Translations under genes and position numbers: made by a program | Shown: positions 30,984-39,683 of the stretch, one piece after another | Layout: every line of letters begins with the position of its first letter | Numbering within the stretch: position 1 is the first letter of the stretch | Notes under the pieces: generated by a model | Told to the model about the DNA's origin: nothing | Database searches by the model: none | The model's input: the letters and a program-made list of their open reading frames with translations, nothing else | Source of the DNA: Porites lobata | Taxonomy: Eukaryota; Cnidaria; Anthozoa; Scleractinia; Poritidae | Assembly: GCA_942486035.1 (NCBI GenBank) | Contig: CALNXK010000101.1 | Coordinates: 73,501 to 137,500 of the forward strand | Reading direction: 5' to 3' | Length of the DNA stretch: 64,000 nt

Positions 30984-31413
30984 GACTCAAACCAAAAAGA
31001 ACGCAATTAAACGAGACAAGAAAAAAGGGGAACCCACCAACGGGGTTAAGCCCTGACGGGCGGGGAAGGAACAGGGACGGGCGACCAAAAAAGGACCCAC
31101 CAGAAAGGAGACCACAAACCGAAATCAAGCCCGGGTGGGCAAAGCCCAAGCGGGAGATGGGCAACCACCCAAGATCACTAGAAAGCGGGACCGGGGGGGC
31201 AACCCAAACGTAGAAAAAAACAAAAACTTACAAGATCGACGACCGTAGACTTGAAGCAGCACTACCAAGTAAGCCAAGATGAAGAAAACCACAACACCAA
31301 AGACGCCCGTAGTCACGCAGACTGGAACACACTTGGATATGTAGCAACACTTACCACTTGAAAAAACGCAGAAATTGTACCACAAGGGTAGGGCTTCCGC
31401 GTCGCGAAATCAA
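30984..31413 (-). promoter_or_regulatory. 5'UTR of U1L-d with two opposite-strand 5S-like units
   Basis: On the plus strand, 31045-31086 reads GTTAAGCCCTGACGGGCGGGG, then nine bases, then GGACGGGCGACC, matching the spacing of 5S box A to box C exactly. A second, more diverged unit lies at 31121-31170. Conserved in U1L-c and U1L-e. Position suggests regulation or RNA structure; function unknown. Confidence 0.65.
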
Positions 31414-31426
31414 GCGTCAGGTAAGT
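31414..31426. repeat. U1-derived target-site duplication between U1L-d and SINE 1
   Basis: GCGTCAGGTAAGT followed by a 26-nt T-run, the poly(A) of SINE 1. Confidence 0.9.
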
Positions 31427-31722
31427 TTTTTTTTTTTTTTTTTTTTTTTTTCAGGCGCCCCCAGCCACGGACCCGGTAGTGCAATGGTCAGTGCAATGGC
31501 CAGACGACATCACGAGATACTTAACAGAGCCGAGTGCAATGGCTCTGTCGAGCAACGCCTGAAGGAGGGTACACCAGTACGCCAAAATCGCCCAGGAATC
31601 GAACCTGGCCCCGGAAACGCTCCCCGCCCAACGGGGCACCTGAGCAGTCGGGGCGTGCTAGGACTGCTGTAAGGTAACGAGTCCCACGATGCAGAAAACT
31701 GCATACAGCAGAACCCTTACCC
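31427..31722 (-). mobile_element. SINE 1: tRNA-related SINE inserted in U1
   Basis: A ~270-bp minus-strand element with poly(A) (T-run 31426-31451) and U1 13-mers on both sides. On the minus strand it has a GCTCAG-containing A-box-like stretch (about 31628-31640) and a B box GGTTCGATTCC (31595-31605), spaced as in tRNA. A perfect 7-bp hairpin with loop ATTGCACTC follows (31525-31547), then two further ATTGCAC words. No ORF. It shares GTACTGGTGTAC and the T-arm context with U1L-c, its possible LINE partner. Confidence 0.8.
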
Positions 31723-31735
31723 GCGTCAGGTAAGT
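31723..31735. repeat. U1-derived target-site duplication between SINE 1 and SINE 2
   Basis: GCGTCAGGTAAGT; the T-run 31735-31754 is the SINE 2 poly(A). Confidence 0.9.
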
Positions 31736-32028
31736 TTTTTTTTTTTTTTTTTTTCAGGCGCCCCCAGCCACGGACCCGGTAGTGCAATGGTCAGTGCAAT
31801 GGCCAGACGACATCACGAGATACTTAACAGAGCCGGAGTGCAATGGCTCTGTCGAGCAACGCCTGAAGGAGGGTACACCAGTACGCCAAAATCGCCCAGG
31901 AATCGAACCTGGCCCCCCGGAAACGCTCCCCGCCCAACGGGGCACCTGAGCAGTCGGGGCGTGCTAGGACTGCTGTAAGGTAACGAGTCCCACGATGCAG
32001 AAAACTGCATACAGCAGAACCCTTACCC
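31736..32028 (-). mobile_element. SINE 2: second copy of the U1-inserted SINE
   Basis: Nearly identical to SINE 1, so inserted recently or formed by duplication. B box at 31899-31909. The hairpin at 31828-31851 has arms CAGAGCC/GGCTCTG around the ten-base loop ATTGCACTCC, the consensus U1A-binding loop of U1 stem-loop II. Two further ATTGCAC words lie nearer the 3' end. Confidence 0.8.
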
Positions 32029-32043
32029 GCGTCAGGTAAGTAT
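32029..32043 (-). ncRNA. U1: U1 snRNA gene 1, 5' end (nt 1-15) separated from body
   Basis: The minus strand from 32043 reads ATACTTACCTGACGC, the U1 5' end including the 5'-splice-site recognition sequence. Beyond it is the U1 upstream region shared with 51155 and 58700. The body is at 11617-11779. Confidence 0.93.
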
Positions 32044-32275
32044 GAAAAGCTAGGACCAACGGCCGGTAGCGGAAAAACTGCTTTCCTCTTAGGGCCCTTG
32101 TGGTAACTGCGCAAGTCCAGACGGCCACAGGACTCCAGTTATGTGACCGACGGCTCGCCTAAATAGAAGCCTGACGCGGGGGACACCAGTGAGCCACAGG
32201 GTACCCAGATGTTAAAAAACAAGCAAAGGGAAAAAAATGTCTCTTATTAATTGAATATTTCTTCCCCAAGGGGAA
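32044..32275 (-). promoter_or_regulatory. U1 upstream (promoter) region and U2 3' flank
   Basis: Conserved with 51155-51388 and 58700-58932. It holds the upstream region of U1 (the PSE-equivalent must be here but is not identified) and, at its right end, the U2 3' flank. There a TTCCCC-TTGGGGAA palindrome next to the U2 3' end is followed on the minus strand by an AATAAGAGACA stretch resembling a snRNA 3' box. Confidence 0.6.
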
Positions 32276-32425
32276 GTGGGCCGCACTCGGAGGTAGTGCT
32301 ATACCGAGGCAACCCGTGGCTGGGACGAGGCAAGCCTCCTTTCCACAGCCCAATTCCAAAAATCAGTTTAATATATGAGCTGCTCAATGAGCAGCGTATC
32401 AGATATTAAGCTGATAAGAACAGAT
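32276..32425 (-). ncRNA. U2: U2 snRNA body (from ATCTGTTC to 3' end), split by U2L-b
   Basis: The minus strand from 32425 reads ATCTGTTCTTATCAGC, then ATATCTGATACG, the Sm-type ATTTTTGGA and two 3' stem-loops ending in TGCGGCCCAC. It is 150 nt, matching canonical U2 from about nt 38 to the end. Nt 1-26 are at 38006-38031. The terminal loop reads GGTATAGCACTACC rather than the usual GGTATTGCAGTACC. Confidence 0.93.
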
Positions 32426-32591
32426 GGATTATATGAAAGTTTATTAAAATCCAAGAACACCTAGGAATTATTTACAAGAACACCTGAGGACTATTTACAA
32501 GAACACCTAGGGACTATTTACAAAATTACAAGATTGCAAATAACTAAGCGAGACTACAGGAATAAAGCACTAATTAACAAGTAACTATTTA

Positions 32592-32650
32592 CACAGGGTA
32601 TTCCAGGCGGTCACCCATCCAAGCATTAACCCCGCCCGACAGGGCTTAAC
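32592..32650 (-). other. 5S rRNA-derived segment (nt 51-110) in the U2L-b 3'UTR
   Basis: On the minus strand this is 5S nt 51-110 with three substitutions and one deletion (56 of 60 positions), including box A, the intermediate element and box C. Just before it in the element sense, 32657-32666 reads ATACTTACCT, equal to U1 nt 1-10. It lies about 25 nt after the ORF2 stop. Confidence 0.85.
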
Positions 32651-32675
32651 TAGAACTAGGTAAGTATGACAAAAA

Positions 32676-35600
32676 TTATGGGAAAGTTAAAGTCAATTTG
32701 TCTCCCACAACCTGGCAAAGGCCGGGGAAGACCCATCGGGAATAGAACAGAGTACGGGACATAGACACAAAATCACAACGAAGACGAAAACTGACATCCT
32801 GTAACACAAACTTAATAATTGCTCGATGGTCATCACGACCATTGTAAAAAGTAGCTCGATTCCGGAATTTCCAAACTGCATAAACAATTGTTTGAATCAA
32901 ATAAATGAGGACATCCTTATGCTTCGCAGAAGGAGTCATACACTCAAAAAAGAAAACAGAAGGCACGTTACTCACAAAAACACGAGGAGGGGATACGAGG
33001 GAGGAGAGAAGGGGGAGAAAAAAGGACCACACTAACTTGACTCGATTGCAGTGTAGGAAACAATGGTCAATTGTTTCCCTGCGGGGGCAGCTAGCGCAAA
33101 CGGGGGACTTGATATATCCCCAACGACATAAACTATCACGTACTTTGACAGCCTTCAAGGCAATTAACCAGAAAAGATCATTTTTAAAATTCTCAGCAAA
33201 AGAGCCCCGCACCAGCTTCCAATGTGACTTTATTGAGAAGGAAGCAGGAGCGAGACCCTTCCAATGATAATGTAAGGGAGGAGCTGATGAACGAACCTTC
33301 CTCAGCTCCTCATAGAGGGACTTAGAGGAAAAATCAAAAACACTAGGAACACGAAGAGAAAACACTACATCAAGACACTCAGAATAAAAACTAGAAGGAA
33401 CGAAAGCATTAGGACAGCGGTTATCCCGCAAAGAGGCCCACTCAGGGCGTAAGCGGGACAGCCTACTGCCACAAAAATATCTAGCTAGATAGAAGCACGC
33501 AGAGGACGGGTCATCTAAAACACGGAGCAAACAGGCTAAGCGTACAGCTTTAGCCTTTACGGAAAAGTTAACTAAGCCGAGCCCGCCATCGCGGGCGTGA
33601 CAGAACACAGTGTGACGACTAACCGTTTCAATTTTAGAACCCCACAGAAAAGGCCAAATCAGCTTATTTAAGCGATCAATGACCCATCGTGGCGGAGCAA
33701 GAACTTGTGAAACATAAATTAACTTGCTAATTCCTAAAGTATTAATTATTAAAGATTTACCTACCAGAGACAGGGACCGCGACTTCCAAAGATTGAGCGA
33801 TTTCTCAAGCTTAGAAAGACGCGGCTCCCAATTATCAACAGACACATCACAAAGACCTGAACTAAAAACAACACCAAGGATTTTCATTTTGGTTACCCAG
33901 GTCAGCCCTAGGGGCTGGTCTGGGCAACCTCTCCAGGAGCCAAGCCACATCGCCTCAGTCTTCGAAAGGTTGAGCTTGGCCCCAGTACCCCGCTCGTACA
34001 AACGGATCTCTCGAAAGAGAGCGTGAAACGAGCGGGTATCTTTAACAAAACTCGTTGTATCATCTGCATATTGACCGACTTTAAACTGACGACCATCAGC
34101 GCCAGGCAAAGAAAACCCGATTATATCAGGAGAATCCCTAATTTTACACGCCAAGACTTCAACACAGAGGATGTAGAGCATGGGTGACAAGGAGTCACCC
34201 TGCCGAACACCTCTACATAAATTAACTTTATCAGACAAATACCCATTAACGATAATACGCATAAATGCACCACTGTACAACATCGCAATCCAATGACAAA
34301 AACTAGGGCCGAAGCCAAGATGACTTAATAACTTAAGCAAAAAGGAACGATCAACTCTATCAAATGCCTTTTCTTGGTCTAGACTGACCAGAATACCAGT
34401 CTCATTAGTACGGGAGATATAGTCCAGCGTATCGCGAAGTAGGGTTAAATTTGAAACAATCGATCTACCGGGGACAGAGCACGTTTGATCAGTACTAACA
34501 ACTGAACCTAAAACTTTAGATAAACGAAGAGACAATGCCTTAGAACAGATTTTATAGTCAACATTTAACAAAGATATCGGACGCCAATTTTTAAGAGACT
34601 TACGATCACCTTTCTTAAAAATTAGTCGAGTTGCGCTTTCTTTCATTGAATCTGATAACTCACCTCTACTGTAACAAGAATTAAAAACACGAACTAATAT
34701 TGGGCCCAAACGCGCCCAAAAAGTTAAATAAAATTCAACCGAGAGGCCATCGGGGCCGGGGGACTTATTATGCGCCATGGCCTTAAGGGACGAAGTTAAT
34801 TCATTAAGCGTGATGTCGCCCTCGCATGAGTCACACTCCGCGGGCGAGAGGCGAGCACGCACATGAGATAGTAAGTCATCAAGAACACAATTATCAATTT
34901 CATCACAGGAAAAGAGCCGAGAATAAAAGTCTACGTGAGCACGAGAAATGTCAGCGTGGGAAGACACCTCAACCCCATCAGCATTGTAAACCGACTCCAT
35001 TACACATTTAGACACGCGTTCGCGCTCAAGTTGAAAAAAGTACCGTGAGGGTGCTTCACCCTGTTCAAGCCACTGGGCCCTACTCCGGATCTTGGCACCC
35101 TCCATCTCTTGCGTATAAATTGCATTTAATTCGGATTCAGCGCGAAAAATCGCGGGTTTAACAGAAGAATTACCGGCGACAAGGGCAGCTTTTAAACGAA
35201 TCAATTTATTAGTTAATAACACCCGGGCACGCGCGCGATCGCGGGAAAGGGTACGGGAGAACTTAATTGAAATTTGCTTAAAGTCTTGCTTTAGAGCTTC
35301 CCAGAAATCGATTACAGACGGAAATGTGTGTTCAAACATAGAAAAGGTGTCGATAGCGGAAACGATTTGCTGAAAAAAGGCCTCGTTAGACAAAAGCGAA
35401 TTATTAAACTTCCAAATCCCGGAGCCATGTGGTACGAAAGACGACGGATCAATGTCGAGAGAAACAAACTCGTGATCAGAAAAAGTACAAGGAATAATCT
35501 CGCAGTCTTGGATACTTTCTCGAAGAGATTTAGATATCAAAAAAGTATCCAAACGACTAGCAATAGAAAGATCAGAGTTAAACCACGAAAATTGAGACGC

Positions 35601-36125
35601 ACGCGGGTGTTTGAACCTCCACGCATCGATTAGACCAAAGTGCGACTTAAGGTTAGAAAACTGAGAGGAAAGGATAGGGTTGCCGCCAAACTTATCACAA
35701 ACACAATCGTAACAATTAAAATCACCACAGATAATGAGACTGGCACCAGCGAAAAAGAACTTATGAAGGGACTGCAAAAAAGAATTTCTTTGAGCCGGTT
35801 GAGTCGGTGCATAAACGCAAACAATATTTAAATTAACATTATTATGAGTAACAAGGACACTAATAACTCTACCATCAGAGTCTCTTCTCCAAGAGACGAC
35901 TTGACCATCAAAACGTTTAGAGACGAATAAAGAGACACCAGCACTTCTCCCACATGCGGGGGAAAAGAAGGCAGGACCAGACCATTCGGAGGCTAAGGAC
36001 TTAAAAGATAACTCGTCGGCAATAAAAGTTTCCTCAACGGCGAGGAAGTCAAAGGAGTGGGTACGGGCAAAGTCAAAAATCAAATCACGCTTGCGGGCGC
36101 TAAAACCGCGCGAATTGATGGTCAA
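32676..36125 (-). CDS. ORF2 of U2L-b: AP-endonuclease/reverse transcriptase
   Basis: One open frame of about 1149 codons. The frame is open to about 36140 but has no ATG before the endonuclease; 36125 is a TTG. Motifs: LTINSRGF, FLAVEETFI, CGDFNCYD, SDHEFVSL; RT PGPDGLSVEFY, NWRPISLLNVDYK, LDQEKAFDRVDR, GVRQGDSLSPMLY and YADDTT (~686); C-terminal CASCPRRETIDHCFLHC. Role: nicking U2 and target-primed reverse transcription. Intact reading frame. Confidence 0.93.
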   Translation of the reverse strand: MTINSRGFSARKRDLIFDFARTHSFDFLAVEETFIADELSFKSLASEWSGPAFFSPACGRSAGVSLFVSKRFDGQVVSWRRDSDGRVISVLVTHNNVNLNIVCVYAPTQPAQRNSFLQSLHKFFFAGASLIICGDFNCYDCVCDKFGGNPILSSQFSNLKSHFGLIDAWRFKHPRASQFSWFNSDLSIASRLDTFLISKSLRESIQDCEIIPCTFSDHEFVSLDIDPSSFVPHGSGIWKFNNSLLSNEAFFQQIVSAIDTFSMFEHTFPSVIDFWEALKQDFKQISIKFSRTLSRDRARARVLLTNKLIRLKAALVAGNSSVKPAIFRAESELNAIYTQEMEGAKIRSRAQWLEQGEAPSRYFFQLERERVSKCVMESVYNADGVEVSSHADISRAHVDFYSRLFSCDEIDNCVLDDLLSHVRARLSPAECDSCEGDITLNELTSSLKAMAHNKSPGPDGLSVEFYLTFWARLGPILVRVFNSCYSRGELSDSMKESATRLIFKKGDRKSLKNWRPISLLNVDYKICSKALSLRLSKVLGSVVSTDQTCSVPGRSIVSNLTLLRDTLDYISRTNETGILVSLDQEKAFDRVDRSFLLKLLSHLGFGPSFCHWIAMLYSGAFMRIIVNGYLSDKVNLCRGVRQGDSLSPMLYILCVEVLACKIRDSPDIIGFSLPGADGRQFKVGQYADDTTSFVKDTRSFHALFREIRLYERGTGAKLNLSKTEAMWLGSWRGCPDQPLGLTWVTKMKILGVVFSSGLCDVSVDNWEPRLSKLEKSLNLWKSRSLSLVGKSLIINTLGISKLIYVSQVLAPPRWVIDRLNKLIWPFLWGSKIETVSRHTVFCHARDGGLGLVNFSVKAKAVRLACLLRVLDDPSSACFYLARYFCGSRLSRLRPEWASLRDNRCPNAFVPSSFYSECLDVVFSLRVPSVFDFSSKSLYEELRKVRSSAPPLHYHWKGLAPASFSIKSHWKLVRGSFAENFKNDLFWLIALKAVKVRDSLCRWGYIKSPVCASCPRRETIDHCFLHCNRVKLVWSFFLPLLSSLVSPPRVFVSNVPSVFFFECMTPSAKHKDVLIYLIQTIVYAVWKFRNRATFYNGRDDHRAIIKFVLQDVSFRLRCDFVSMSRTLFYSRWVFPGLCQVVGDKLTLTFP

Positions 36126-36177
36126 TAACTTGAAGGCGAGTTAGTAATAAGTGAAAAACAAATAAAACACAATTAAA

Positions 36178-37867
36178 CTATTTTCTTTTCCTAGATGTAA
36201 CTATGACAGGTCGGGTCGCTTTCCGGACTGGGGGACCCGAGTCCGCAGAACGACTCCGAGCTGGAAGGCGGTCACCCACCCTTTTTTTAACTTTCTGTTG
36301 TTTCTTGAGGGCAACAGCCAGAGGAAGATTAAAATCAGCAGATGGATCAGCAGAGTGGTCAGTAGAATGTTCACCGGAGTCAGGAGAAGGCACCTCCTCA
36401 ATCGTACTATCATACTCTCCCACTGTACTGTCAGATTCCGACTCGCTCTCACTCTCGCTAGTGCTGTTAATTTCCACGTCAGGCTCAGCGCCAGCAGAGT
36501 CGGGCGGAGCTTCAGAACTCGCAGCAGAACTGAAAAGATCATCAACGGCAGAAGACTCAAAAATCTTGACACCAGGAACTAGCAGGCCTTGGGAGTCAAG
36601 AAGACGGTTAGGAGCAGTGGAGGGAGCTGAAGACGCTTCAGCAGCAGAGGCAGCAGCAGCAGCAGGGGGGGCATCCTCTTGAGGTACAGGGGGGGGACCC
36701 AGAAGCATCCGCAGCTTGGGACTGAGGAGCGGGGTCATCAACCACCGGAGCACCGCGATCAATATGCTGAGGTCGACGATACCACGAGTGTGGGCAATCA
36801 ATGGCCATATGGGAAGATTCCTTACAAATACAGCATAACATATCTTCCGGGCAGTCACGAGACTCGTGACCAATCTGGTCACAGTTAAAACAAATCAGGT
36901 TACGGCAATCCTTGTTCAAGTGATCATCAGAGCCGCAACGGCGACACGTTTTCGGCTGTCCCTCATATTTTACGCGTACTTGGAAACGACCAAAGCGCAA
37001 GTAACAAGGGATTGCGTGATCCAAAAGCATACGGACATGGCGAACACCATTAAAAACATCCGGAAATTCTTGACATTTACCACGACGAACAGAAAGGATG
37101 GTGCCAAACTTAGCTAGCCGGACTTCTATAGCCGAGTCCGGCAGTTCGTGAGGCGCATCATATACATTAACAAAAGTGACTCTGCGAGAAGGGTGACGAA
37201 CCATAAGAGGCTTGCGGCGAACTATGAAAACAGACCTGCTCAAGAATTTGTTTCTATATTCCTCAGATGAAAAAGTGACCACAATACCATTATTCGGAAC
37301 ACGTTGCAAACAGCGTACCGCATTTGCAGGGATGCCATCGCGAATAAAGCCATCAAAGATTTCCTTCGATGTGGTAGTACTTTCGGGAACATTGAAAAAA
37401 GCGGTGCAGGGACGATCTGGTGTAGTATTGTATGGGTGAAAATTATCACGCTCAAAAGTAGACATGTTCATAGAACGATTATAAATTGCTCTCTCGTCTT
37501 CATCAGCAGAATCAAGGACTTCTTGTGGAATGTTCTTAACTAAAATACCAGCGTAAGTAAACTTCTTACCGGGTCTTCCGCGGGCAGCGTTACCACCCTC
37601 AGGATTTGCCGGAACATCCGCATCTTGAGCAGCATTAGCAGCGGCACCATGAGGGGCAATAACACCATCAGGATTAACTCTTACATCATTCACAGGATCA
37701 GCGTTGTTCACAGGAACAGCATCAGCAACGGGAGCGTCATTAGCGGGAGCAGAAACAGCATCAGCAGCAGCAGCAGCAGCCGCAGCAACATCATTGACAG
37801 CAACATCAGATAGTTCAACTTGATCTCCCCAAGACAAATCATTTAACGAACTCAACGAATCAGCCAT
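36178..37867 (-). pseudogene. ORF1 of U2L-b, one frameshift
   Basis: ATG at 37867 (MADSLSSLNDLSW). The first frame runs through an Ala/Asn-rich N-terminus, RRM-like regions (FHPYNTTPDRPCTAFF, RRVTFVNVYDAPHELPDS) and three knuckles (CRRCGSDDHLNKDC, CFNCDQIGHESRDC, CCICKESSHMAIDC) to 36638. The acidic/Ser-rich C-terminal part continues in another frame, entered near 36690-36720 (a run of G on the plus strand), down to 36178. A single indel in that homopolymer explains the break. Confidence 0.88.
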
Positions 37868-38005
37868 TGTGGGAGCAAAGCTAGAGCACACCACAAAATC
37901 GCTCCACTATAAATTTAGGGTGGGGGCCACGCCGTTCCCTCCCGGCAGGTACTTAGGACAGGCCCCCAAAAATAACTCAAAAAACCAATTAACTCTACCA
38001 CTTGG

Positions 38006-38031
38006 CTTAGCCAAAACGGCCGAGAAGCGAT
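38006..38031 (-). ncRNA. U2: U2 snRNA 5' fragment (nt 1-26) at the U2L-b 5' junction
   Basis: The minus strand from 38031 reads ATCGCTTCTCGGCC, then GTTTTGGCTAAG; one G more than the canonical U2. The body is at 32276-32425. Confidence 0.9.
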
Positions 38032-38509
38032 GGCCCTTTAGGTCCTCCGGACCTAGGGTGGTTGGCTCCTTCCCCATCCTAGATATGGTGGTTGCAATAC
38101 TGTCGCATCCCATGATGCATCTGGCACTCTATGCGAGGACAGGGACATATCATTGGGTCAGTCCGAGCACGGATACTCGGCCAAGCTCCCCAGGACACTA
38201 CAGTGTGTATAGACAGGGATCAAATAGCGTCTACACGGTACTCAGGCCCTAACAGCTCGGCCATTAACCTATAGGAGGACAGGGAACACGAAAACGAGGC
38301 AGACTGGGACCGCTTACTAGGCCCCGAAGGGTTTTTAAAGCCCGCTAAGGTCCGTGTAAGTGGCCGCATAAATTTATTTACGGCTACAAAGGAAGACTTC
38401 ATAGCCTGTTTTGTAGGTCAGGGTTGCCTGAGGAGGGTAATGAAGTAATGCCTCGCTTACATGTTCACCATACTCGGTATAAGAAGTCAAATTTTCTCTC
38501 CTTTCTCTC
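38032..38509. promoter_or_regulatory. U2-5S spacer, unit 2
   Basis: Same as 10127-10592 with few differences, including the AGGTCCTCCGGACCT palindrome beside U2 and the pyrimidine run before 5S. Confidence 0.6.
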
Positions 38510-38550
38510 GCCTACGACCATACCACAGGGAGAACACCGGTTCTCGTCTG
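38510..38550 (+). rRNA. 5S rRNA: 5S rRNA gene 2, 5' part (nt 1-41), interrupted by 5SL
   Basis: Identical to nt 1-41 of the intact copies, ending in GGTTCTCGTCTG where the LINE begins. Confidence 0.95.
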
Positions 38551-38723
38551 CTCCGTAGTCATCCCTCGCTTTTTGCGAAAATAAGGCTTCTAATCCAGTC
38601 TCGGTTTATTACAAACCCCGACTAACGCCACAGTGAATCTATACAGCTACTTTTGAAAGAAGAGATCCCACAGATAACGCCGATTTGTGCAGCGCAAGTT
38701 TTAGCGCCCACCCATCGGCAGTA

Positions 38724-39683
38724 ATGGCTGACCGAAAAGGCCGGTCTGTTGTGTTCAAAACACCGGCTACAGTCACGCTCAAAGAAATCAAGGACGCTCT
38801 TACAGCAGAAATTGGACCCGACAACCTCACTGTGCTCCAGCAACTACCTAATGGAGATTATCTCATCGAAACAACCACACAGAAACTCGCAAGCGACCTA
38901 ATCGAAAGTGGATTTTCACTCCAAGAACTACACGTGCCTTGTAACCCCCCCCGAGGGTACTACGTTAATGTCAGTATAATGGGCCTCCGAGCCTACATCG
39001 ACGACGCAGACCTCATCAAAGCCCTCGAGCCTTATGGAGAAATAAAGGGCGAAGTGATACGTCTAAAATACAAAGCCGACCACGATCTAGCTGGCTTGGA
39101 AAACGGAAACCGACTAGTGCGAATGGTGCTCACTACCCCCTCTATCCCTTACTCACTGAAGATCGCCGACGAATGGTGTAGGATAATTCATAACAACCAG
39201 CAACCAGTGTGCCGTGAGTGTAGCCAGCTCGGCCACTCTCGCCGCAAATGTCCAACCATTAAATGCAATCTCTGTAAAGCCACCGGCCACATGTCTATGG
39301 ACTGCGATAAACGTTTTGATTTCCCCCCCCGGGAACAACAAACAGACGCACTGACCACCACGCCTGAAAAGACCCAAGAGCACCACACCGACTCCACCCC
39401 CCCTGAAACAGCCACGAATCTTCAGCCTGACTCGAACACTACCCCTATGGACAGCCCTTCAACAGAACAGAACGCCGAGAACCTCATATCACCGCCGGAC
39501 CCACCAAACATCCTCACTCCCACCCCGATGGACAGTTCAATTTCCCTCAAACGGAGCCACATTACAGACTCTGACTCGGATAACCCCGCTCACACACCTA
39601 TACCGCGACGTCCCAGGATGGCCCCTAAACCCAACATCCCAGTCACGAGAAACAAAGCCTCCCCCCCTACTGGAAACAAGTAA
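38724..39683 (+). CDS. ORF1 of 5SL, RNA-binding zinc-knuckle protein
   Basis: ATG at 38724 (MADRKGRSVVF) to TAA 39681-39683; 319 residues. The N-terminal two thirds look like paired RRM-like folds (NLTVLQQLPNGDYLIET; YYVNVSIMGLRAYIDDADLI...). Two CCHC knuckles follow, CRECSQLGHSRRKC and CNLCKATGHMSMDC, then a Pro/Ser/Thr-rich tail. Its TAA overlaps the ORF2 ATG as TAATG, a classic termination-reinitiation arrangement. Confidence 0.93.
   Translation: MADRKGRSVVFKTPATVTLKEIKDALTAEIGPDNLTVLQQLPNGDYLIETTTQKLASDLIESGFSLQELHVPCNPPRGYYVNVSIMGLRAYIDDADLIKALEPYGEIKGEVIRLKYKADHDLAGLENGNRLVRMVLTTPSIPYSLKIADEWCRIIHNNQQPVCRECSQLGHSRRKCPTIKCNLCKATGHMSMDCDKRFDFPPREQQTDALTTTPEKTQEHHTDSTPPETATNLQPDSNTTPMDSPSTEQNAENLISPPDPPNILTPTPMDSSISLKRSHITDSDSDNPAHTPIPRRPRMAPKPNIPVTRNKASPPTGNK

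Larger units (their letters stand above)
25044..31413 (-). mobile_element. U1L-d: full-length, apparently intact U1-targeting LINE
   Basis: Poly(A) T-run 25043-25054, 3'UTR to 25905, ORF2 25906-29442, ORF1 29463-30983, 5'UTR 30984-31413, with the U1 13-mer on both sides. The 3'UTR has the U1A-loop motif GGC-ATTGCACTCC-GCC (minus strand, about 25073-25092), ~34-bp tandem repeats at 25480-25640 and a 5S-like block at 25655-25705. Both ORFs are open, so this copy could be active or recently so. Confidence 0.93.
32426..38005 (-). mobile_element. U2L-b: U2-targeting LINE, nearly full length
   Basis: Inserted in U2 between nt ~26 and ~38, same direction as U2. 3'UTR 32426-32675, ORF2 32676-36125, frameshifted ORF1 36178-37867, 5'UTR 37868-38005 with a block shared with U2L-a. 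No poly(A): the 3' end reads ATATAATCC directly before the U2 ATCTG. The 3'UTR has repeated 'ctatttacaagaacacc' words (32451-32522) and an embedded 5S fragment. Resembles in target choice the Keno group of U2-specific LINEs (Tx1 clade). Confidence 0.92.

Noticed and set aside
32592..32650. A fourth 5S rRNA gene
   Set aside because: Only nt 51-110 are present, on the minus strand inside a LINE 3'UTR, with no 5' or 3' helix halves.
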